A model generated the notes under the pieces. The model did not search any database. It was not told where the DNA came from and was given only the letters and a program-made list of their open reading frames with translations. A DNA stretch of 64,000 bases from an uncultured Paracoccaceae bacterium (lineage in GTDB: Bacteria > Pseudomonadota > Alphaproteobacteria > Rhodobacterales > Rhodobacteraceae), in the NCBI GenBank assembly GCA_947493745.1, contig CANLSM010000013.1, positions 31,181-95,180 of the forward strand. The letters are read 5' to 3'. Both the position numbers and the translations under genes were made by a program. How positions within the stretch are numbered: position 1 is the first letter of the stretch; each line of letters begins with the position of its first letter. Shown here one piece after another: positions 8,514 through 18,136 of the stretch.

Positions 8514-9590
8514 TTACTGGGCAAGCCAGGCTGCGAAACGCTCGTTCAACTCGTCCTGGTTATCCGCCCAGAACTCGAAGTCGTTGACCAGCGCATTGCC
8601 GAGATTGTCAGCAGCGGTCGGCATATGCTGGGCCATTTCGGTCTTGCCATCGGAGTAGAGACCGACAAGCGAGCCGGATGACTTGCGTGCCGGACCATAG
8701 GCGATCCAGCTGGCCTGATTGGCAAGCTGCTCGGTCTCGGTGGAGAACACGAGGAAGTCCATGGCGGTCTCTTTATTGGGTGCGCCCTTGGGGATCACCC
8801 AGAGATCGAAGTCAAGGATCTGACCGTCCCAGTTCACCTCGAAAGGCTGGCCTTCACCGGCAGCCGCATTGAAGATACGACCGTTATAGGCCGTGGTCAT
8901 GACAACCTCGCCATCGGCCAGAAGCTGCGGCGGCTGCGCGCCCGCTTCCCACCAGACAACACTGTCCTTGATGCTGTCGAGCTTGGCGAAAGCGCGATCG
9001 ACGCCCTCATCGGTGCTCAGCATATCATAGACTTCGGCCGCCGGGACACCGTCGCCCATCAGCGCCATCTCAAGGTTTGCCTTGGGGTTCTTGCGCAGAC
9101 CGCGTTTGCCCGGGAATTTCTCCAGATCAAAGAAATCGGCGATGCCGGTCACGCCGCTGGTCTTGGATGTGTCATAGGCAAAGATCGTCGACCAGACGAT
9201 GTTGGCCACCGCGCAATCGGTGATCGCGCCTTCGATGAAATCGTCTGTGGCAGGTGTGCCATCCGCACCGGCGGGAAGGATCGAGGCGTCGATCGGCTCC
9301 AGCAGGCCTTCATCGCAGCCGCGTACCGCGTCGGAATACTCGACGTCCACCAGATCCCAGGTGACATTGCCGGCTTCAACCTGCGCCTTGATCTCGGCCA
9401 GACCGCCATTGTAGTCCTCGGACACGATCTGATTGCCGGTCTTGGCGATGTAGGGCTTGTGATAGGCCTCGACCTGAGACTTGGTATAAGCCCCGCCCCA
9501 GCTGACGACGGTGATTTTTTCAGCGGCGAAGCTTGCCGAACTGATGGCCGCGATGCTTGCTGCACCGGCCAGGATGTACTTGAGTTTCAT
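8514..9590 (-). CDS. Periplasmic substrate-binding protein, PotD type
   Basis: 358 residues. The signal peptide MKLKYILAGAASIAAISSASFA is followed by EKITVVSWGGAYTKSQ, the usual opening of extracellular solute-binding family 1 polyamine-type proteins. Further motifs are EDYNGGLAEIKAQVEAGNVTWDLVDVE and WSTIFAYDTSK. The start at 9590 is set by AAGGAG upstream and the signal peptide; an upstream reading from 9692 has neither. It captures the ligand and delivers it to the two permeases that follow. Ligand identity is not certain; the operon's hydantoinase-like gene hints at something other than plain putrescine. Confidence 0.9.
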   Translation of the reverse strand: MKLKYILAGAASIAAISSASFAAEKITVVSWGGAYTKSQVEAYHKPYIAKTGNQIVSEDYNGGLAEIKAQVEAGNVTWDLVDVEYSDAVRGCDEGLLEPIDASILPAGADGTPATDDFIEGAITDCAVANIVWSTIFAYDTSKTSGVTGIADFFDLEKFPGKRGLRKNPKANLEMALMGDGVPAAEVYDMLSTDEGVDRAFAKLDSIKDSVVWWEAGAQPPQLLADGEVVMTTAYNGRIFNAAAGEGQPFEVNWDGQILDFDLWVIPKGAPNKETAMDFLVFSTETEQLANQASWIAYGPARKSSGSLVGLYSDGKTEMAQHMPTAADNLGNALVNDFEFWADNQDELNERFAAWLAQ

Positions 9591-9681
9591 TACATACTCT
9601 CCTTGTTGTACCCATTCCTTGATTTTGTTCCCGGACCCGCATGGGCCTCTTTCGGTTCCGGGAGAACCCACAATCTGAAAC

Positions 9682-10770
9682 CTAGACCGCATCCAGGGCG
9701 CGGCAATCCTCGGTGAGCCAGCTTACCTTGGCTGTCTCGCCAACCCTGAGATGGGTGTGACCGGCCGCATTGGGGACCTTGACGATGAATTCGTCATTGC
9801 CCGCAACCGTCATCCGGCAGCGGATGTGATCGCCGAGATAGATCAGCTCTGAGACCAACGCATCGGCCGTGTTCTCGCCAGCCTCGCCGATCTTGACCCG
9901 CTCGGGCCGGATCGACAGCATGGTCGGCTTGCCGACGCCCTCGCAGTTCACGGCCAGCGCGTTGACGGACATGCCATCACTCAAGGTGACGGTCGCTGTG
10001 CTGCCCTCAATGGCCGTGACCGTGCCGATCATCTTGTTGTTCTCGCCGATGAACTGCGCCACGAAGGCATTTTCCGGGCGTTCATAGAGGTCCTCGGGCG
10101 GGGCCAGTTGCTGAATGCGCCCGTCATCGAACACAGCGATCCGGTCCGACATGGTCAGCGCTTCGGACTGGTCATGGGTCACGTAGACAACCGTGACGCC
10201 AAGGCGCTCATGGATATGTTTGATCTCGTATTGCATATGTTCGCGCAACTGCTTGTCGAGCGCGCCGAGCGGCTCGTCCATCAGCACCAGTTCCGGCTCG
10301 AACACCAGCGCGCGGGCAAGGGCGATCCGCTGTTGCTGACCACCTGAGAGCTGTGCGGGGCGACGGGACGCAAACTCGCCCATCTGCACCATATCGAGCG
10401 CCTTGGCGACCTTCTCCTCGCGTACGGCCTTGCTCATGCCGCGCACTTCCAGCGGGAAGGAGAGGTTCTCCCCCACCGTCATGTGCGGAAACAGGGCGTA
10501 GTTCTGGAACACCATCCCGATACCGCGCTTGTGCGGCGGAATATTGTTGATGGGGCGTCCGTCGAGAAGAATATCGCCATGGGTCGCGGTCTCGAACCCG
10601 GCCAGCATCATCAGGCAGGTCGTCTTACCGGACCCCGACGGTCCGAGCATCGTGAGAAATTCACCCTTGTCGATAAAGAGGTTGAGATCCTTTACGACCA
10701 GGATTTCGCCATCGTAACTCTTTTGCACATGATCGAACGCCACGAAGGCGTTCGCAGAAGTACCATCCAT
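9682..10770 (-). CDS. ABC transporter ATP-binding protein, PotA type
   Basis: 362 residues, first gene of the operon. Walker A is GPSGSGKTT near residue 41, the Q-loop lies in GMVFQNYALFPHMTV, the signature is LSGGQQQRIALARAL, Walker B is LVLMDEPLGALD, and the switch histidine is in VTHDQSEALTMSD. The C-terminal 120 residues form a TOBE-type beta-barrel (LSIRPERVKIGE). It powers the PotB/PotC-like channel. GGGAAGAG lies before the ATG. A divergent intergenic region of 460 bases separates it from the TRAP operon. Confidence 0.93.
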   Translation of the reverse strand: MDGTSANAFVAFDHVQKSYDGEILVVKDLNLFIDKGEFLTMLGPSGSGKTTCLMMLAGFETATHGDILLDGRPINNIPPHKRGIGMVFQNYALFPHMTVGENLSFPLEVRGMSKAVREEKVAKALDMVQMGEFASRRPAQLSGGQQQRIALARALVFEPELVLMDEPLGALDKQLREHMQYEIKHIHERLGVTVVYVTHDQSEALTMSDRIAVFDDGRIQQLAPPEDLYERPENAFVAQFIGENNKMIGTVTAIEGSTATVTLSDGMSVNALAVNCEGVGKPTMLSIRPERVKIGEAGENTADALVSELIYLGDHIRCRMTVAGNDEFIVKVPNAAGHTHLRVGETAKVSWLTEDCRALDAV

Positions 10771-11230
10771 TTACTCTTCCCTGTTGGTCGGGTCTGGTGC
10801 CCGATATCGCCAGAGGGTTGCAAACATCCCCCGAGGTGTAAAGCTGTCTTACGACCAGATTCGTCCAATTTGGCAGTGTTGAGCAGGCTTTTTTCCCGAT
10901 TTTGGACGCTTCTGCCCGTTTGCAAGCAGGAGTCGGCCCAATGACGGACGCTGGTCAGGGAATCTCTTCTTCCGTTCCACCGATTCTCTTCGCCCGAAGG
11001 TGTCGCCCTCTTCTGGAAGAAGGCGTGTTGTCTCCGGGTTATTACGTAGAAAGCTTGGTTTGGTAAGATTATTTTACCAAAAATGAGGTGGTTTGCCGGT
11101 TTTTCATTGATCGACCGGTTGGCCTGTGGTCTGCACAATATGCCAATCGGGTCAGGCGGCGAAGAACCATCGGTTTGAAGCTCTGGCTCAGATGCGAGTA
11201 ACGACAAAAAACGGTTTAGGGAGAAAAGAC
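10771..11230. other. 460-base divergent intergenic region
   Basis: No credible gene is seen here. It must hold the promoters of the potA-type and TRAP operons. It contains the dyad at 11059-11081. It also contains a nested inverted repeat (CTTCTTCC at 10966-10973 with GGAAGAAG at 11015-11022, enclosing CTTCG-CC-CGAAG) whose role is unclear. Confidence 0.6.
11059..11081. promoter_or_regulatory. Inverted repeat, probable operator upstream of the TRAP operon
   Basis: TTTGGTAA, seven bases, then TTACCAAA: a perfect 8-base dyad about 150 bases upstream of the TRAP binding-protein start. The TGGT/ACCA half-sites recall GntR-family operators, although the spacing is wider than usual. No regulator gene lies next to it. 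Confidence 0.5.
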
Positions 11231-12280
<1,050 letters not shown>

Positions 12281-12295
12281 CGCGACGAAGAGACT

Positions 12296-12326
12296 GCATC
12301 AGAGCGGGTGGCGCCTGCTCTGATGC
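12296..12326 (+). other. Intercistronic hairpin after dctP
   Basis: Perfect arms GCATCAGAGC (12296-12305) and GCTCTGATGC (12317-12326) around an 11-base loop, between dctP and dctQ. There is no T-run, which fits partial termination or 3' protection rather than a full stop. Confidence 0.65.
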
Positions 12327-12359
12327 CCAAAATCACCAGCAGGTTGGAAGACGCCCGTC

Positions 12360-13145
12360 ATGGACAAGATAACTGACGTCACCGAGATCATTTCGATCAA
12401 CGATCCGGGCGAGATCGGTCGTGAAGAACACACATGGGCGGATCGCCTGATCGTGGTCTCCTCGAATTTCTACGCCTGGATTTTTCCGATCCTGATGGTT
12501 GCCATCGTCGCGCAGGTCTTTCTGCGGGCCGCTGGTCACAATCAGGCCTGGCTAGACGATCTTCAGTGGTGGCTCTATGGCGCTGCCGTGCTGGTGGCCA
12601 TCGCCTATGCGGTGACGACGGATGCGCATGTGCGGGTCGATATCTTCTATGCCAACTATTCGCCCGAGAGGAAGGCGCGCATCAACTGCTTCTCGCTGGT
12701 CTGGTGTTTCCTGCCCTTCATCATCCTGTGCTGGGATGTGACCGTGCACTATGCGATTGCCTCTGTTGAGGCGCAGGAAGGGTCCGACAGCCCCAACGGA
12801 TTGCACAATCTCTGGCTGCTCAAGGTCTTCATGAACCTGGCTTTTGTCTTCATCGGCATTTCGATCTGGGCGGCCTATTATCGCAACCTGCGCAAGCTGA
12901 CCGAACCGAAGCTCTGGAAGCAACTGTTCTGGGCCTTTCCGTCGACGATGTTTCTTGTCAATCTGGCAGTGTTCTACGCGCTCTGGTGGTTCTACTACCT
13001 GACCACCAGCGGCGATGAAGGCTTCAACTTCCGCCGCATCGTGCGTGAGCCGATATTCGAGAGCACCATCCCGATTACCTTCGTTCTGACCCTTGTACTG
13101 ATTGGCCTTGCATGGCTTGTCGGACGCTCCAGGCGGGAGATCTGA
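12360..13145 (+). CDS. dctQ: TRAP transporter small permease subunit, DctQ family (long form)
   Basis: 261 residues, against about 160-190 for a standard four-helix DctQ. Six hydrophobic segments are apparent, at about 38-56, 70-85, 107-128, 150-170, 182-207 and 233-252. RVDIFYANYSPERKARI is the conserved DctQ cytoplasmic stretch. The extra helices at the C-terminus resemble TakQ-type long small subunits. It pairs with DctM in the inner membrane for sodium-driven uptake. It starts 79 bases after dctP and ends 5 bases before dctM. Confidence 0.88.
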   Translation: MDKITDVTEIISINDPGEIGREEHTWADRLIVVSSNFYAWIFPILMVAIVAQVFLRAAGHNQAWLDDLQWWLYGAAVLVAIAYAVTTDAHVRVDIFYANYSPERKARINCFSLVWCFLPFIILCWDVTVHYAIASVEAQEGSDSPNGLHNLWLLKVFMNLAFVFIGISIWAAYYRNLRKLTEPKLWKQLFWAFPSTMFLVNLAVFYALWWFYYLTTSGDEGFNFRRIVREPIFESTIPITFVLTLVLIGLAWLVGRSRREI

Positions 13146-13150
13146 GCCGC

Positions 13151-14599
13151 ATGCAAATTCTCTCCTGGATTTCCCCGGTTCTGGACATGAACCAGCTGAT
13201 GGTGCTGGCCATGTTTCTGGTCTTCATCTTCATGCTGTTTCGCGGCGTACCGGTCGCGTTTGCTCTTGTGGGTGTCAGCCTGATCTTTGTGCTTGTGGCC
13301 GAGGTTTTCCTCGATCCCAACCGCAAGCTGATCGAAGAATTTATCGAATTTGATCGCACCGGCATCGATTACAAGCGCATGGGCGCACTGGCCGGGCGGC
13401 TCTTCGGCAATATCGTCAAGAACCCGGTGCTGGTTGCGCTGCCGATGTTCATCTTCATGGGACTGATGCTCGATCAATCCGGCGTGGCGCAGCGGATGAT
13501 GAAATCGATGCAGACGCTTTTCGGCGCCCTGCGCGGCGGGCTCGCCCTGACGGTGCTGCTGATCGGGATCATCCTCGCGGCCTCGACTGGGGTAATTGGG
13601 GCGTCAGTCACGCTTCTGGGCGTCATGGCGCTGCCCGCGATGCTGGAGCAGGACTACCGGAAACCGATCTCTACAGGCACAATCGCGGCCTCAGGCACAC
13701 TTGGCATCCTGATCCCGCCCTCGATCATGCTAGTGATCATGTCCGATCAGCTGGCTATATCACTGGGCGATCTTTTCATGGGAGCGCTCTTCCCCGGCCT
13801 GCTTCTGGGAGCCCTCTATATTGTCTTCATCGTGATCTACGGCCTGATCAGCCCCAACTCGATGCCGGCACCCAAGAACCCGCCCGAGGTTGGCTGGGAC
13901 GCCGTGCGTGATGTACTCGCCTCGGTCGTGCCGCCAATGCTGCTGATCCTGGCGGTTCTGGGCTCGATCTTCGCAGGCTTCGCCACACCGACTGAGGCGT
14001 CCGGTCTCGGCGCGCTTGGCGCCACCCTGCTGGCGGTGTGGAACCGCAGACTTAACTTTGCCGTTCTCAAGGATGTGGCACGCTCGACGATGAACACCAC
14101 CGGCTACATCGTGGGCATCTTCGTGGCCGCCAACTTCTTTGCGCTGATCCTGCGCCGCTACGGCGGTGACGAGATCGTCGAGGCGATGGTGACATCCGCC
14201 TTTGACGATCCCAATATGGTGATCCTCTTCATTCTCTTCATCGTGTTCCTGCTGGGCTTTCTGCTCGACTGGATCGAGATCACGCTGATCATCATGCCGC
14301 TGATGCTGCCGATCGTTCTGGGTCTTGGCCTCGACATCAACGGCTTCGGGCAGGTCAAGGACCCGTCGATTGTCTGGTTCGCCATTCTGGTCGCGGTGAC
14401 CTTGCAGACCTCCTTCCTGACGCCACCGGTGGGTTTTGCACTCTTCTATCTCAAGGGTGTCTGCCCGCCGGGTGTCAGTCTCGGCCATATCTACCGCGGC
14501 GTGATCCCGTTCGTGCTGCTGCAGATCCTCGGCCTGATGATCGTCTTCGAGTTTCCCGCACTCGTGACATGGCTGCCATCGGTGGCCTATGGTAACTGA
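13151..14599 (+). CDS. dctM: TRAP transporter large permease subunit, DctM family
   Basis: 482 residues and strongly hydrophobic throughout, the sodium-coupled transport subunit. Family motifs include FIFMGLMLDQSGVAQRMM, GVIGASVTLLGVMALPAML, GTLGILIPPSIMLVI and FLLGFLLDWIEITLIIMPLMLPI. About 12 membrane segments are expected. The start at 13151 lies just after the dctQ stop with GGGAG upstream; the longer reading from 13112 overlaps dctQ. An insertion of about 25 residues near residue 50-75 (after AEVFLDPNRKL) is more hydrophilic than usual. A terminator follows. Confidence 0.92.
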   Translation: MQILSWISPVLDMNQLMVLAMFLVFIFMLFRGVPVAFALVGVSLIFVLVAEVFLDPNRKLIEEFIEFDRTGIDYKRMGALAGRLFGNIVKNPVLVALPMFIFMGLMLDQSGVAQRMMKSMQTLFGALRGGLALTVLLIGIILAASTGVIGASVTLLGVMALPAMLEQDYRKPISTGTIAASGTLGILIPPSIMLVIMSDQLAISLGDLFMGALFPGLLLGALYIVFIVIYGLISPNSMPAPKNPPEVGWDAVRDVLASVVPPMLLILAVLGSIFAGFATPTEASGLGALGATLLAVWNRRLNFAVLKDVARSTMNTTGYIVGIFVAANFFALILRRYGGDEIVEAMVTSAFDDPNMVILFILFIVFLLGFLLDWIEITLIIMPLMLPIVLGLGLDINGFGQVKDPSIVWFAILVAVTLQTSFLTPPVGFALFYLKGVCPPGVSLGHIYRGVIPFVLLQILGLMIVFEFPALVTWLPSVAYGN

Positions 14600-14630
14600 T
14601 TTGACGCGGGCGATCCGGGAATGATACCAG

Positions 14631-14657
14631 CGGAGCCTCAATCGGGGCTCCGTTTTT
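14631..14657 (+). terminator. Rho-independent terminator of the TRAP operon
   Basis: CGGAGCC (14631-14637), loop, GGCTCCG (14646-14652), then five T. It is 31 bases after the dctM stop and just before the next gene. Confidence 0.85.
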
Positions 14658-14671
14658 CATAGGCAAGACGC

Positions 14672-15532
14672 GTGAAGACAGTATTGCATCTGGGGGTCCA
14701 CAAGACGGCGACGACCTCGCTGCAGCAAAGCCTGATACTCTCGCGTCGAGCGCTGAAGGAAAACGGCATCGCCGCGCCCCGGCTCGCACGCCTTCGAAAC
14801 GGCTTCACCAGGCTTGTTTTCCAGGCGGCAGAGGAGAACCGGGCAACCCCTGATTTGCTGGAGCAATCTGCCGCCTTTCTGGATCCGTTCCGGAACAAAT
14901 ACCGGCGGCTGATCCTGTCCGATGAGAACTTTCTGGGTGCCCCGCGTCAGGTTCTCCGGTCCGGTCTCCTCTATCCCTTCGCCTTGATCCGACTGCAGTG
15001 CCTGAGAGATCTGCTGGCCAGTGAAGATATCGAGATCATGCTCAGCCTACGCGAAAGCGGACCCTTCCTGAGTGCGCTCTACGTGGAGGCCCTCAAGAAC
15101 GGCTACTACCGCCCGGTTGACGATGTCGCCACGGCCTTCCACAACGCTCCGCCCGACTGGAGCTCCCTGATCGACATGATCAGGGCGGTCTTCCCGCAAA
15201 GCCCGATCACGCTCTGGGATCACGCGGACTACATGGACTTGAAGGATCAGGTCATGGATCGGCTGGCCGATAACACGCTGCGCTGGACCCATCCAGAAAA
15301 ACGACATCGCGTCACGCCGGGTGGAGAAGCGGTCGCCGCACTGATCGCCCTTGCCGGACAAAAGGGGCAAGCCGCCCTGCTGGAACAGGCTCCCCGGATC
15401 GTCGCCCGGTACCCCTCAACGACCCCAGCCTTCAAACCATGGTCGCGCGCCCTTGAGAGCCACCTCAAGCAAAGCTATCAGTCACACATCACGGCATTGA
15501 AAACTCGCCCCGACCTCATCTGGCTGGCCTGA
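14672..15532 (+). CDS. Sulfotransferase-like protein
   Basis: 286 residues. The N-terminus TVLHLGVHKTATTSLQQSL matches the 5'-phosphosulfate-binding loop (HxGxxKTGTTSLQ) of bacterial sulfotransferase-family proteins, which move sulfate from PAPS to sugars or other acceptors. Midway, LSLRESGPFLSALYVEALKNGYY resembles the 3'-phosphate-binding segment (R..s.l.S.Y). The C-terminal half is not recognised. The start follows the TRAP terminator by 14 bases, so it must be transcribed from its own promoter or by read-through. The acceptor is unknown. Confidence 0.7.
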   Translation: MKTVLHLGVHKTATTSLQQSLILSRRALKENGIAAPRLARLRNGFTRLVFQAAEENRATPDLLEQSAAFLDPFRNKYRRLILSDENFLGAPRQVLRSGLLYPFALIRLQCLRDLLASEDIEIMLSLRESGPFLSALYVEALKNGYYRPVDDVATAFHNAPPDWSSLIDMIRAVFPQSPITLWDHADYMDLKDQVMDRLADNTLRWTHPEKRHRVTPGGEAVAALIALAGQKGQAALLEQAPRIVARYPSTTPAFKPWSRALESHLKQSYQSHITALKTRPDLIWLA

Positions 15533-15551
15533 TCCGCTTCGTCTTTCCGAA

Positions 15552-15570
15552 AAATATCCCCGCCGGAGGC
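15552..15570 (+). repeat. 19-base convergent-end repeat, copy 2
   Basis: Same 19 bases as at 109-127, in the 54-base gap between the converging sulfotransferase-like and M20 genes. Confidence 0.85.
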
Positions 15571-15586
15571 TGGAAATCTCGGGCCT

Positions 15587-16762
15587 TCAGCCTGAAACCG
15601 GCATCGCCGTTTCCACCAATGCGGCCCAGTAGGAACAGCCGATGGGAATGATCTCGTCATTGAAGTCATAGGCGGGGTGATGCAGATTTGCGCTGTCTCC
15701 GTTGCCGAGAAAAATCATCGCACCCGGACGCTCATTCAGCATGAAGGAAAAGTCCTCGCTGCCCATGACGCGGGGCGTATCGGTGTTCACCCGGTCTTCA
15801 CCGACCACCGCCCCGGCAACGCGCCCTGCGAAATCTGCCTGCTCGGGATGGTTGAAGGTCACCGGATAGTTGCGCTGATAGTCAAGATGTGCCTGCGCGC
15901 CATATGCACCGGCGGTTTGCGTCACGATGCGCTCTATTGCGGCCTCCGCCATGTCCTGAACCTCGGCCGACAGCGTGCGCAACGTGCCGCGCAACTCGAC
16001 CGTCTGGGGAATGATGTTGAACGCATCCGTCTCGGTCCTGAAAGAGGTGATCGAGAGCACCACGCTCTCCATCGGATCGACATTGCGCGAGGCGATCGAC
16101 TGCAATGCGATGACAATCTGGCAGGCCACCAGTGTCGTGTCGACTGTCGTATTAGGCCTTGCGGCATGACCGCCGCGACCTTCGACATGAATGGTGAACA
16201 TGTCGGCGGCCGCCATGGTCGGGCCAGAGCGGATCGCGAAATCGCCGACCGGCGCGCCGGGGCGGTTGTGCAGTCCATAAACCTCGTGGATGCCAAACCG
16301 CTCCATCATCCCGTCCTCGACCATTTCACGTCCGCCGCCACCGCCTTCCTCGGCAGGCTGGAAGATCACGACCACGGTGCCATCGAAATTCCGCGTTTCT
16401 GTCAGATACCGCGCCGCGCCCAGCAGCATCGCTGTGTGACCGTCATGGCCGCAGGCATGCATCTTGCCCGGCGCGGTCGAGGCATATGGCACGCCCGTGG
16501 CCTCCTCGATGGGCAGCGCGTCCATGTCGGCCCGAAGCCCGATCACCTTGCCCGAGCCGGTCTCCCGCCCCCGGATCACACCCACGACACCTGTGCGCCC
16601 GATGCCCTCGACAACCTCATCACACCCGAAGGCGCGCAGTTTTCCGGCGACCAGACCCGACGTGCGCCCAGTGTCGAAAAGCAGTTCGGGATGGGCGTGG
16701 ATGTCGCGCCTCCACGCCGTGATATCTGCGTGCAGATCGGCAAAGCGGTTGTGAACTGGCAT
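15587..16762 (-). CDS. M20-family amidohydrolase (hippurate hydrolase/aminoacylase type)
   Basis: 391 residues. Metal ligands are visible in RADMDALPI, MHACGHDGHTAMLLGAA, FQPAEEGGGG and, near the C-terminus, MGSEDFSF. A lid domain lies between about residues 185 and 300. These enzymes cleave N-acyl amino acids or similar amides in the cytoplasm. It begins 9 bases after the adjacent argE-like gene, and both face away from the peptide transporter. They may process imported N-acylated compounds, but the substrate is not determined. Confidence 0.9.
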   Translation of the reverse strand: MPVHNRFADLHADITAWRRDIHAHPELLFDTGRTSGLVAGKLRAFGCDEVVEGIGRTGVVGVIRGRETGSGKVIGLRADMDALPIEEATGVPYASTAPGKMHACGHDGHTAMLLGAARYLTETRNFDGTVVVIFQPAEEGGGGGREMVEDGMMERFGIHEVYGLHNRPGAPVGDFAIRSGPTMAAADMFTIHVEGRGGHAARPNTTVDTTLVACQIVIALQSIASRNVDPMESVVLSITSFRTETDAFNIIPQTVELRGTLRTLSAEVQDMAEAAIERIVTQTAGAYGAQAHLDYQRNYPVTFNHPEQADFAGRVAGAVVGEDRVNTDTPRVMGSEDFSFMLNERPGAMIFLGNGDSANLHHPAYDFNDEIIPIGCSYWAALVETAMPVSG

Positions 16763-16771
16763 CAGGGCTCC

Positions 16772-17947
16772 CTATCTTGAAAGGTCGTCGACAAGCTTCT
16801 TGAGAAAGGCCTCGCCTGCCTGCATCTGGGCCACGGATATGAACTCGTCGGGCTGATGTGCCTGCTCGATGGAGCCGGGACCGCAGACCACAGCGGAATA
16901 TCCGCCATCCTGAAACTGACCGGCTTCGGTCGCGTATGAAACCACATGCTGCGCATTGTCGCCGGTCAGCCGCCGGGCCAGCGCCTCTGCCGGTCCGTTC
17001 TCCTCGGGTCTGCATCCTACGACCCGCGCCTTTTCGGTGATCTCGATCCGCGCTTCCGGACGGATCTGTCTGATCCCGGCCTCGACACGTGCGGCATGCG
17101 CCCGGTAACGGCCGATCCAGTCGCCGATGTCCTCTTCGGGAATGTTCCGGATATCCGTGGAAAACCGGCAGTCCTTGGCCGTGATGTTATGCGCGGTTCC
17201 GCCTTCGATCCGTCCGACATGAAGCGTGGTCCATGGCGGCTCGTAGTTCGCGCCTTCGATATCGCCATCACCGGGCGGGGCTGCCTTCTGGTTGGCTTCG
17301 GTCTGGGCGCTGATCCAATCGATCAGCCGGGCCGCGACCATCACGGCGGAGACGCCTGTGTGCATCAGGCTGGAATGGACCTCGAACCCGGTGACATGCG
17401 TGGAGAGCTCGGCGATGCCCTTGTGACCGGTGACGACCCGCATCATCGTGGGTTCTCCGATGATGGCGATCGAAGCCCGCGGCAGGGGGGTAGCCATCGC
17501 CCGGATCAGCGGCGGGGCCGCGATGCAGCCGATCTCCTCGTCATAGGTCAGCGCAAACTGGATCGGGCGTTTCAGGTCGGCAGCCAGCATCTCGGGCACC
17601 AGTGAAAGCCCGATGGCCGAGAACCCCTTCATGTCGCAGGTTCCCCGACCGTAGAGCCTGCCGTCCTTCTCGGTCAGCTCGAACGGGTCGGTCGTCCAGT
17701 TCTGACCCTCGACGGGCACGACGTCGGTGTGGCCCGACAGGATCACGCCACCTTCCACCGGCGGCCCGATCTGCGCATAGAGCGAAACCTTGTCCTGAAC
17801 CGGATCGGGCACCAGCGTTGCCTCGACGCCATGGCCCTCAAGATAGTCCTTCACGAAATCCATCAGGGGGATGTTGGAGCGGTCCGAGACGGTGTTGAAC
17901 GCCACAAGCCGGGCGAGCATTTCGGTTGCGGTGTAGGTTTGTGCCAT
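16772..17947 (-). CDS. argE: Acetylornithine deacetylase (ArgE-type M20 peptidase)
   Basis: 391 residues. Metal-binding motifs are LSGHTDVVPV and GRGTCDMKGF, then TYDEEIGCIA and IGEPTMMRVVTGHKG. ATEAGQFQDGGYSAVVCGPGSIEQAHQPDEFI at the end is typical of proteobacterial ArgE. The reaction is N-acetylornithine to ornithine plus acetate. It is first of a two-gene minus-strand unit with another M20 enzyme. Because the unit sits beside the peptide transporter, a role in degrading N-acyl amino acids is a fair alternative to arginine synthesis. Confidence 0.85.
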   Translation of the reverse strand: MAQTYTATEMLARLVAFNTVSDRSNIPLMDFVKDYLEGHGVEATLVPDPVQDKVSLYAQIGPPVEGGVILSGHTDVVPVEGQNWTTDPFELTEKDGRLYGRGTCDMKGFSAIGLSLVPEMLAADLKRPIQFALTYDEEIGCIAAPPLIRAMATPLPRASIAIIGEPTMMRVVTGHKGIAELSTHVTGFEVHSSLMHTGVSAVMVAARLIDWISAQTEANQKAAPPGDGDIEGANYEPPWTTLHVGRIEGGTAHNITAKDCRFSTDIRNIPEEDIGDWIGRYRAHAARVEAGIRQIRPEARIEITEKARVVGCRPEENGPAEALARRLTGDNAQHVVSYATEAGQFQDGGYSAVVCGPGSIEQAHQPDEFISVAQMQAGEAFLKKLVDDLSR

Positions 17948-18136
17948 GAAGTCGTGTCCGGGAAATTTGGCACAGCATCGGCGTGCCCGACCGCGACGTC
18001 AAGCGGTCAAATCGATCTCAAATTGATGATTGCCAAGTTCGGGACCATGGTGTTTTATCCCCGCCAGTTGGTCAAAAACTGGATGTGCCTGGTGTGATCT
18101 GTCCCCGGACTGCCATTGTCTTTGTTAGGAGCCGTC

